The notes under the pieces were generated by a model that made no database searches, was not told the DNA's origin, and saw only the letters and a list, made by a program, of their open reading frames with translations. Position numbers and translations under genes: made by a program. 64,000 nt of DNA from Branchiostoma floridae (Eukaryota; Chordata; Leptocardii; Amphioxiformes; Branchiostomatidae): assembly GCF_000003815.2 (NCBI RefSeq), contig NC_049982.1:30912407-30976406 (forward strand), read 5' to 3'. Shown in pieces: positions 24,301 through 36,300 of this stretch; position 1 is the stretch's first letter; the number at the start of each line of letters is the position of its first letter.

Positions 24301-27300
24301 GGCCAGCGAGGCGTGTGCGGCCGACGGAGGGATGTTAGCCATACCGAAGGACAGTAAGACCAACGCCTTTCTCGCCAGTCTACCTGAGGTAACAGGTGGT
24401 CGCTGGCTTGGGCTGACTGACGCCAACGGTGACGGTCAGTGGGTCTATGACGATTGCCAATTCCTGACGTCATCCGATTTTTCCAACTGGCAACTGAACG
24501 ACACTGATAACGGTGCCGGGTGTTTGGCATTTTGGGAAAACGGGACCACGTGGGATCCAAGAGGCTGTGACCTCCCAGGGGGATTCATTTGTCAGCTACA
24601 TGAAGGTATGTGTTTCGATCTTTCTGATTATGTGATTCTGATAAAGCTAAGGGGAGAGTCGGTAGCTAAATTCGGCAATGTGTAAGCTAGTCTTAACACA
24701 GATATACAAAACTGTAGTGTGTGCCATCGACATCCTTATTTCGATATTACTGAGTTAAGGATTCTCTTCCTCTTCCCCAGCTATGTGGCTGTCACGGGAC
24801 CCGTCGTGGGTTGTGGTCTCCCACGGCAGACCACTAGTCAGCAACGGAGTCAGATATGATGCCGCAAAAACCTTGGATGGGGACACTAGGACCTACTGGA
24901 GCCCTGGCGGCGGCCAATGGTACAACAACTGGTACATCGTATTTGACCTCACAGTGCCGCACACTCTGTCCGGCATCGCAGTCTACAACTACGGAGACGG
25001 CACCCATGATATTCAAGCCTTCACGTTGCAAAAGTCGCAGGTTGGGAGTTCGTACAACTGGTTGGACGTCGTTTCCGTCATCAATGTTCAAGAACTGACC
25101 ACACAGCATCAGACGTTCGGCGGGTTCCAGGAAACAGCGCGGTACTGGAGGTTCGTGGTCACTTGGACCCACTCAGGCTGGCAGCCATGGCTCCGAGAAC
25201 TGTACCTCTACGGAATGTCATCAGGTAAGGGGAAATATCACTCTTTTTTGTTTTGTTTTCACGGTTATCTAAACAAATAATGACACCAGAAACGGATGAC
25301 GTGCGAAGCGCTGAAGTGTGAGACGTTGGGACTTTCTATGCTTACGTATTTCATATCACAACATTCATCAAAACGTACTCATTTACGTTGGCATTTTTGC
25401 AATAGAAAAGAGTGCATTGTGCCGAAATTCAGTTTAGTCTTACTAGCGACAAAAAGCTTGTTTGAAGATTCAATAGTTCCAAGCACCAAGTTCGTCTTAT
25501 CTTTACTTCATCTAGTCCCAAACGTTATCTGAACGAATACTTCACATGATATCTCTTACGCGATACTGTAGTGTCCCCTTAGCTTGCTGTTTCTGTTCCT
25601 CTGCTTTTGACGAACATTCCACCCGCAGACAAAATCAATGCACTGACTTTGTCGTGAGAGTTGAAAGGTCCCCTCGTTTATCCACGTGCCTGTCCCCTAC
25701 CCGTGTACAACAACATGGCAGGCAACTCCGCAACAATAGAATAGGCACTTGTTACCTTTTTGTACCCTTGCAATTAGCCAACGGGCATAAATTTGCAAAC
25801 AAATTTGTTACGAAAAGCACATTCAATACGATATATTAATATATATAGGAAATCTCGATGGTGCGGCAATCCATCCACAAGTTCATTTCAAAGTCTAAAC
25901 ATTGATCCGTGTTTGAACACATTTTCAGTGTGCTTGCGAATTCCTGCTGATTTCCAGCTCGACGGGAGACTGACGATGTTACCCAATCCGCTGGGCCAGA
26001 GGACTTTCAACGAGATCCAGAATTCCTCTGTCGTGGCGCTGCTCAGTACATCCAACAGTATCCCGGGGGAACACCACCCGGAGCTACGAGAATTCGTGTC
26101 CGCCGTCCTCTTCCCGCGATGCGATGTCCCAGAAGAGGACATGTCCAACTGTTATCCAAAAACCACGACCTCGTGCGTGTAAGTAGCCAACATGTGTTCA
26201 GGTCCATACGAATCGCACAAATTACTCCTTACCTATGCTACGGTCACAATTGGGGAAAAAAGAGGCCCCGACGTTCAGTTAAGGTTTTTGCACTACAAAT
26301 ACAAATCACTACGTGGCTTCGTGGGGCAACCTGTGGCCACCGGGCTACATTTGGGCACGATCGGGCCCGGATTTAAAAAAAAAGTTAAAATCAACCCGGG
26401 GCCCGTACTCGGCGATAAATAGACGCCGTGACCAAATCGTAAAAACTCCGAGACGTACCGCCTCGGTATCCGACAGTCTACCGGGACAAATTTGCGGCTT
26501 TAGAGCCCGGCCGGGGCTGCATCCCTGACGGGCACCGGTGCAAGTGTGACCGTAGCATTCGCCATGTTTAAATTTGGCAACGAGTTCAGTTGATATGAAT
26601 GTTTCTTCTAACAGTGACGTAAAAAGGTAAACACACGTACCTCTAAAATTTTCGACGGCTATCTGTCCATCTTGATCACCGATTAACCTAGTTCATCCAA
26701 GTAAGATGTGACGGGTCGTTCGGTGTAATGTAACCAGCTGCTCCCGCGCCGCGCGCCTGCGAAGCTGGTGTGTTACGCCGAACGGCGGTTATACCGGCTA
26801 TATAGATACAGATACAGAGGGGCATAAGATCCATGCACATCTCGACCTACTTCTCGCAGCTCTCGCAAGAGCAAGCCAATCGGTGATCACGAAGGACATC
26901 TAGATAGCCATCGAAAATTTGGAGGTACGTGTGTTTAGGTTTTAAAGTACGTCACTGTTAGAAGAAAAATGCCTACTAACTGTGCTCATACGTGACTAAT
27001 GAATCTCTTCAATGGTAACGAGTTATTTTTCATCAGGGAATGTCAACCACCGATCAGCCGTTGATGCATTCATGCTCATAGCTGTAAGGTATACAGCCTC
27101 TTCAATGTTAAGGTTCGCTAAGCTTATAAGAAGCTCTTTTACTTGTGACAGTGTGAATGCTTGTTCAGAGGTATGTTGACACTTTGTGATGTATATCGGC
27201 TGGTGCTAAATGTACTTATTTTTCTTAGTTGCAGACAGTTGCTGCCATGCCGTTCTTTGTGTGAGGAAGTGTTCAGTATGAGTGATGGCCTGATGAGGGA

Positions 27301-30300
27301 CCTGCTGCCTCCATGTGATGTGTTCCCGTCGCCACAGCATGGCTGCTGGAACACTGACACAGCGGTGAAAGGCAGAGAAGGTAGACATCATAACTTGATT
27401 GGTATTTTTGCAAGATACGTCGACGAAGGTCATTCTCCCACGCAGAGACACCCAACAACGCTAGCAAACCACCTCTTGTCTGTACACTGCTATCTCAACC
27501 GTCCCCATCAGTTCCTGACCGCCCTGCTTATAAATATTAATCTGCTTACCTTATATGTGAGATCCCTTTTGAAAACTGAAAGGCATATTCTATGAATGGC
27601 TGACGGCTGGTTTGTGGCGACGCCCACAGGAACTGATAGTGACGGTTGAGATAGCAGAGTACAGACAAGATGCGGTTTGCTGGCGCCGTTGGATGTCTCT
27701 GCGTTGGAGAATAACAAAGGTTAGAAATCCAAGGAATAAGATACGCCCAACAGTCAAGATCTCTACAGTGTCCCTGACTTAAGATATGGATGCTATCTGA
27801 AACATCTGGTCGTTTCTAAAATCATAATGATGCAGTAACTTGAGTAACTGCTTTTTGGCGTATGATCTGTATTGTAAAACAGCAAGGAGGTTATTCTTAT
27901 TTTAATACGTTTATCTTCTCTATATTTTTGATGACCGGAATCATATCCTCGTACTGACATGAAAATCATAACTGTAAGCACTGTGCCTCTATATCGTGAG
28001 CCGGCAACATCTTAATTCTAGCAGCATCTCAACGTCTCAACGAAACCTTATGTCGGCTTGCTACATTCAGGAAATTTATTCAACAATACAAATCAGCAAT
28101 ACCCTGTTCTGTAAGTTTTGAAAGACATAGCAGGTTAATATTCCACCGACTTTTCCCCTTTTGAATTTTTCCTCAGTTTGTTACCACAGCACTGGCATGA
28201 ATTACCGTGGAACATGGAGTACAGCGACTTCTGGGGCAAAATGTCTCGAGTGGTCAGCTCTACAAGCTGTTTACTACAAGGACAAGTACCCCTGGGCTAA
28301 CCTGGACAGGAACTACTGCCGCAACCCGACCGGACTCCAGCGGCCATTCTGTCTGACTGGAGACGGTAGCCAGGAGGAATGTGACGTCATTCCGTGCAGT
28401 AAGTTGTTTCATTCATCACCATTGTATCTATTTTTGGAATCATCAAAGGCAATTATTATGTGGCTAAAAATCTTATTTTGCCTTTTCATTATTATTAACC
28501 CTTTTCACTGTTTTATTAGTACTAAACCAGATTTCGTCAAACTTAAAATTACAGTTTACAGCAGTCTTGCAGTTTGGGTCATTGTCAACTTCAGCCTTGC
28601 TACAAGGCATCTCTAGTTTCATACTACTGTATATTTTGTTATCTCCATGAAATATCATGTATATTTTGTTGTCTCCATGAATTATCATGGAGATTATATT
28701 TCCACCAGCGTTTTCATGCGTGAGTGTCTGTGTACAACAAGGTAACTCAGGAACCGCTGGATGGACTGGTTTTCATACTTTGTGTTTAGGTGGGGTGTGA
28801 CGAAAGCCGGAAATGATTAGATTTTTGGCTACCTAGCGTCTTCTCTTTGTACTACAGCGGAAATCCGGGTTTGATATCTCGCGTTCTGTACAAGATTTGG
28901 TCACGATTTTGAGGTCTTAAAGAGCTCTTGCGGTCGAAAGAGGTGACGTGAGTTTGGACTCCTAGCGACTAGGAATTGCAGGGGCATTTTTGACAATACT
29001 AGTCGCCGAACTCTAGTTCATATCATATTTTGTATTGACTTGATTTAATCATTTGTTTTTATGTTTTTCATTTTAATTCATTATTTCTTTGTTAATCAAT
29101 GCCCGAATGCCATTTTATTTAGTAACGCCCTACTTTCCTGTCTTACTCTCAGATTTTGTTGGTTGTTGGGACAGAGGTCCTCCAAACTACGGCAAGAGAA
29201 CTCCCAATAAGATGTTCTACTTCTTAGAAGAAAAGGTGACCTACACGTGTAACGACGGCTACACGCCCGAGTACGGCTCCCCGACAGTAGCGACTTGCCT
29301 TGCAGGAACCAATGGAGGAGTCTGGGAGTATGCCACGCCCGTTTGCTCAAGTGAGTCATTGCCGAACTACGCAGAGACAGCCTCCCACACAGGGTTGACT
29401 ATCACGACAATGCCTTACGATATCACCCCTGCCTTTTCAGCCGCAGAAAACGGGTATTAGGGGCGTTTCTTCTGACCAACTGTCTGCCCATCAGAGAAAT
29501 GCATTTTCTGATGTCTAAAGGCGCCAAGTAAACAGTACCGACATAACGTTTCACAGTCCTTTCAGCGTCCAGACGTCTTTATCAGGTACTAAATTTAAGA
29601 TATGTCGGTTCTGTTAGTCTAGGGTAACCACGTCATCACCGTTTATCGACCTAGCATACGAAAAAAAAAACATTATCATCGTGCAAAAATAGATCTTTGT
29701 GCACGCCGCGCCGTACGCTGTTTGTTCGAAACTTGCAATCCGGCCGCTGATTGGCCCGCGACAAATCAGGCAAGCTCATTAAAAAATAAGCAAATCGCCC
29801 CTAATACCCGTTTTCTGTGACTGAATTGGCAGGGGTGTTATCGTAAGGCATTGCCGCGAAAGTCAACCCTGTGTTATATAGGAGGGTGCGCAGAGACGAA
29901 CCGGCGTCCTAGAACTATGCCTGCTAATGCTCTGCCTAATCACGCCATAGACGCCACCAATTATCCGTCCTGCTTATGAATATTCATAAGTTGTGTCATT
30001 CAACACAAGTCAACCAGCTCAGTGTGACGATTAGCTGGCAGCTGGTTAGTGGCGACACCCACAATGTGAGGGCAGTACGAACCAGTGAGTGTTCCAAGTG
30101 GGTTTGTCTCTGAGTGCATAGGATAATGTGACGAATTTAAACTTTCGTATCCCAAGCAGCTCTAGATCATGGTCTATATTTTTGTTCTTGGCAAACTAGG
30201 CAAACTATTATTGAGAATTATTGGCAAACGATTATTAGAGGCCATTTACATCAGAGCCCACCAACCTTCCCTTAACCGAGACGGGGGCCGATACCGACTG

Positions 30301-33300
30301 CCAAGCACCTTTAACCATTTCCTGACGTCACACTTCCGTTCCGGATGTGTGACGTAGGTATTGGGTCATTTCAACTTGAGAAGGATCAGAGGGCTGATCG
30401 CTAAGCGCTTTATTTTGTGCACGGATATAAAATCTTAAAATTGGAACGAAACATTATTGAGAATATTTCTCTCGGTAGAAAGGTTACTACCTGTCAAAAT
30501 ATAGAACTTTGTTGCCTTTTTCGGTACCGTGATTTTTTAATGATCCCGTTTTTAGATTAGAGTTTTTAGGTAATCTATGCATCCTTAGATAACTATATGT
30601 TATTTTGTTTTTGCATATGCCTATTTTGCGTTCTCTCCAAGCAGAGGTTCAGTCACGGTTGTTTGCCAGACTGGAATACAAAAAGAAAACAGTAAAAAAT
30701 TGAAAGCCATATAAAAGCGCCTGGAAACATATCAAAAATAGCCAAGGCCTAACCTCTGCTCTGAGAGTATGTTTTGTGGATATACATGTAGGCATCAATA
30801 CACACACTGTATATAGCTTCAAGATTTTATAGTAAGATTTCGCCCATACACAGACGAAACCGCTTCGTCTGGCGATCTTAATGTAATCTTTGCATTTGAA
30901 TTGCTGCCGTGTCCCTGTAAGATTTAAACAATTTCATACCTACAGAACCAGTAGTAAATTGCCCTTCACACAAGCAAGAATGAACCGGAATGCCGTCAGA
31001 AGTGATTTTCTTTTCTATTCCTGGCGATTCTTGGCAATTCGTAGTTTGTTCCAGAATTCGTAGTTCTATTTGTGCCGTTCTGTAGGCTGGCCCTAAAGTT
31101 TTTGACATGTCAAAAACTGTCGAGATGCATTCGAAGTGGAGATATATCGAATAGCATTCAAAGTGGATTCTAAGTGTATTCTAACTATTTAAACTACATG
31201 TACTGGTATGACCGCATTCTACGGAATTCCAACATTATTCGAAACATTTTTATGTCATTCGGTGGAGAACCGAAACGGCAAGCCACTTTGAATTCTGCCA
31301 GAATGCCGACAAAAGAATATCTGGAATGCAGTGAGAATTTCTAGAATACACTACGAATTCCAAGGAATAGAAAAGAATTTTCATTCTGACGGCATTCTGG
31401 CTCATTCCTTCTCGTGTGAAGGGGATATAGGGTCCGTTTGGAATTCCCACCCGAATGGCCCCGAATGTGGCACGAATTTTGCAAATACTTCATTCCGGCT
31501 TGTTCTGCTTGATTCCTGCTGATTCGGTTTTAGTGTGAAGGCCTTATAAAGATGAGAGGTGCACAGAATCAGAGTTTAAAGTCATTTTCTCACAAGCTAA
31601 GCTTCTAACCTCTTGTTTAGTAAACCATAAGCGGCGACTGCAAAAGGATCTTCTAGCCGCAGAACTCTACAGTGCAAGTTTGGCCCCTGAAAATGTCATC
31701 ATCAACTTCACGGGAACTGTGCAGCAGATCGTTGACTTGGTAGGTACTTTTGACAAATTTAACTTTCCTTCTTTTTTTAATTAAGAAAATTAATTGAAGT
31801 GTTTGGTGGCCAAAATTCACCATGAAAAACGTAATAATATGATCTCTTTTATGCAGGACGAAAAAAAGGAGCAACTTCTCGCTTCTGTGGTCATCGATTT
31901 CGTAAGTTTGCACAACCATAGTAACTATGCCCTGTAGTATACCTATCTCTCACTCCCAGGACCTGATTTGGCGCCCTGCACATGGTATATGGGGTTTGTG
32001 GCCGTTCACCTCGAAAGCTTATGTCAAACCCCGGCGTACGTGCAATTTGTCCGTAAGTTTTCTTTTGGGGAGGCCACGTCCACCACGTATTTCTGAAAGC
32101 ACTCGGGCTGTACAGGGCAGGCGCGTCGTCCGTACTGGCACAATTCTGTAGTTTACGGGGGGGGGGGGGGTTTGATTCCGCAGCTCGATGGCACATTAAG
32201 TTTTACCTGCACGTAAAGTTCTACGGCGTGTCTGCTTGCACCCAAATCCGTCGGATTCCCTAGGAGATCGTACGGAGGCGGTACTTACCACTTACGGGTT
32301 CCAAAAGATTGCCCATGTTTTGGCATGTAGACAGAACGTATTTGCACGTACGGCGGGTCGTGCCCTTAACTTAAGCCAAGACTGCTAGAAAAATCTGAGA
32401 TGTAGCAATATGAGCTGAGTATCATTAAACTCTTTCAAATAAACCCTCTTAATATCTTTCAATAAACTGAACTGAACCCTTCAATCCAGTTTAAGCTTTC
32501 GATTTTCTGTCAGATGAAAATTGGACTCCATTTTTGTGTAAACAGGCGGCTCTTTGTCTTAGAAATAAATGTACGTACATGTATCTATTCTCTTGAGTAT
32601 GAAATTTTGGCAGTCACGTTCACTTGAATGGCAAGTAGTGAACAATTCGTTATATCATCTTGGTGCAATACGATTGTAGGCCAGAACGTAGTTCCTCAAG
32701 CAACTGGATATGGTTTTGGAAACGGTCAGACGTTTCCACTGCTATCCGGTAGTTTTCGTCAGTGACACTGAATAGATCTTGTTGGAGAGGGTTTATATAT
32801 CCTAGATGTGTATTTATATATAAAAGTGATCTAAAGTTTAGTTAAATCAGTTCTATCTTCACCAGATCTATTCGGTGTCAACTGTTGGATAGCAGTTGAA
32901 ACGTCGGACCGTTTCCAAAACCATACCCAGTTGAGTAAATACTTTTTGACGTATCTTATTACGTGAATGTCTAACCTACATCGACTGATTTTACATTATC
33001 TTTCGTAGTCATGGTACGACAGGCGGCTGAAGTGGACCCCGAGGTATTACAATGGTACCGAGACGCTCAGTGTTCCTGGGAACAATCTTTGGACACCTGT
33101 ATTTACTCTACAGAGGAAGTAAGTAGAAATCAGATATAGATGGTATAAAATGTGTCAAATGTGCATCAAAGTCGCCTTAAAACCTTAAAATATTTCTTCA
33201 TTTTTTTTTGAAAAGTTGATGCGCGCGCGAATGTCATCCATATATCAAATCAAAATATGGCCTACACATCCTCCTACACAGGGACATCCAACGGCGAAAC

Positions 33301-36300
33301 CGGCTATCTGGGTGAACCCTGCTTTCTCTTCCGTAACTCTTAGTTCCAGTGGACGTCCCCTCAAATCAGCTGTCAGCCAATGACAGAATAGGCCTTTCAG
33401 TTTTAAACAAGGGTTTTGCATATGTAAGGGTAAGCTCATTATTATTCCCCGTTCGGGCGGTCAGGAACTAAGGGTGACGGTTTAGAAAGCAGGGTACATC
33501 CCGACAGGCGGTTTCGCTGTTGGATGTCCTTGCTTTGGAGGATGGGCCTACGATTAACGACAAGACATTTTCCAGCGCCAACCCGCTCCACCAAGGCCTA
33601 TCAAAGGACGTCCCGGTCCGAGTCAGCAGTAGTGGACGGGTGGAGTGGACAGTGGGGACCCTGACCACCACCGTCTGTGATGCTGACCCCTTCTTCTTCC
33701 CCGCAGACACCATGGATTGCCAGATCTGTTTTTCCGCAACCTCGGCAATTAAGCAAACCATACGTGAGATTTTCAGATATTTCTAGTTCTAGTTCAGGTT
33801 CTAGTTCTAGTTCTAGTTCAGGTTCTAGTTCTAGTTCTAGTTCTAGTTCATAGTCTGCAACTTCCTGGTAGGAATATCTTAAATGGAGGAGGCGCAGCAT
33901 CTGCGAGTGGTGTGAGATGATAGCAACCTGCTCTTGAACTGTCCAGTGAGGGGCTGTCGACAATGTAGGCTGTTCCACTCGGGAAATGTCCTGGCGTAAA
34001 AAGCATATTTTGCATCGTAGAGTTCTGTACTTATGTCAGTGGCTTGCACTTCTAACGATATGGTCTAGCGAGGACGGACGCTTTAAATTTACTTGTGCCA
34101 CCGCCTGAAGAGAAATGGGAGTAGTCCACTCAGGATAAATCTTTCAGTAACAATTCCAGAGTGAGCAGAAATCTCGATGCCGTCGATATCTTGTACACAC
34201 TATCCCGGTAGCAGTATGTTGAATTAATATTTTAATTACAGAATGCCATGGGGGAAGTTCTCCATCAGATGCACATGAGGAAAGCCACCCTTGTGACTCC
34301 TTCTCCCCCGCCAAACCGGACGGAGAATGGTACCGGAGAGATATGATCTTCGCAAAAGACAGAAAAGAGGCTTGCTTTTCTGTACAATTGTCTAGGATCC
34401 CCACGTTCCACATTGCCACGACTGTTGGGCCCTGCGTCATCCTGATTGTGCTGATGACCATCACCTTTATCATGCCCATAGACCAGGGAGACCGGATCTC
34501 CTTCGGAGTGACCATTCAACTCTCTATGGTCGTGTCTCTCGTGTTTGTTACAGAGGTTCTTCCTGTCAAGGGGGCTCTGCCATTTCTCGGTGAGTACTTA
34601 CACGAAATTATCGATCAATCATTCGCAGGCATCATAGTCTGATGCATAGCGGCTACAGACATGGAAAGTTTACGGCAAGTTGATCAGTCCTGGGCGTACT
34701 CTCTCCAGTTGGTTCTGGAGACCCCCAGCTCTTTCAATGTGTTGAGGATCTGGTCTTCCCATCGCCCTCTTTGAGAACTGCTCTTGGTGTGTGTCCTAGG
34801 AAGGTCATTCTTTGCCACGCAATTCTAGAAGTGACTGACGGTTGTTGTTTTTGTTCTATGGACGTAATTAATGAAACATAATGATTTACTTAGTTGCAAC
34901 GTTCGAGCTATATTCCAACCTGAGAAGGAAGACACACACCATGAATGAATGGCATCATAATGGAATCGATTTTGCCGACCTTTATCAGATTACTGATTCA
35001 CTACATTGACGTTCCGAAAGTCGGAAGTGACGTCAGGAGCGTATCAAAAGTGGCGTTAAACTAAGACAGTATCTTTGTCAGACTTTTGGAACGTCATGGC
35101 AGTATAAATCAGTCATCAGATGAAGGTCAACGACTAAAACTTCATGGTGAGTGTCTTCCTTCTTTTGGAATATAGCTCAAATTGTACAACGATGGATTCT
35201 ACTAACACTGGTGAGTCTTCAGTCGAATGATTATTAAGTTTTACTCATAAACATTTTGCACGCAATAAACAAGTGAAGCGTGTTGTCAAAAAAATGTATC
35301 CGCTTTAAATTTTAATTTCTTTAGCATATCTATCATAACCACACTCCTCTACCAACGAAGCAAACGAATATGTAGATGTTGTAATATAGATAAGTTAGAG
35401 GACGAACATCATTTTGTAGTAGTATAGTTTGTACAAGAAAGAGAGAGCTGAACTCTATAGACGGATAGAACCCATGTTCTCCCAATCCATACAACAAATT
35501 TATAGTCCTTATGAATTCAGACAAACCTTTTCTTATAAAGCATATCTGTTCCTACATTTTCAATGTAAGAAAAAACCCAGAAGCAGTCGAATTCACGTTG
35601 TAGAATACGATTATTGTGTATTGTAGATTCATTGTATATTTTCATGTATCTTTTGTTGCGACCTGTACTGAACCCAGTAGGTATGTATGTACAATAAAGG
35701 TCTTCATACATTATGTAATTTCACAGCCACGCTGATAATCGTGTGCATGGGCCTGATGGGGCTCTTCCTCTTCATCACTGTGGCCGTCATCTTCATTTAC
35801 AACAAGGAGGGGTGTCTGTCTCCGGGGGCGAGGGTTCTATTTCTCCGCTACATTGCAAGGTACTTAATAGTTATCCTCTATAGCAGGGTCACTTGTGCCG
35901 ACTATGATGAGGTCGTTCCTTTAAGCTAATGGCACAACCCGCCGTATGTGCTATTTGTCCGTACGTTTATTTATTTTTTCTTTGGGGGGGGGGGCACGTC
36001 CGCCTCTTATTTCTGAATACGTTCAGGCTGTGCAGGGCAGGCGCCTCGCCCATACTGGCACGTACGGACGGCGAATCCGCAGCCCGATGGCACACAAAGT
36101 TTTACCTGCACGTAAAGTTCTACGGCGTGTCTGCGAGCTCCCAAATCCGTCGGATTCCCTACGAGTTCGCACGGAGGTGGTACTTACCACAAACGAAACC
36201 TCAAACGATTGCCCGCGTTTTTGCACGTAAACAGCACGTATTTGCACGCACGGCGGGTTGTGCCCTAAGCTTAACGACTTCTTGACAATGTATTTCTTTC

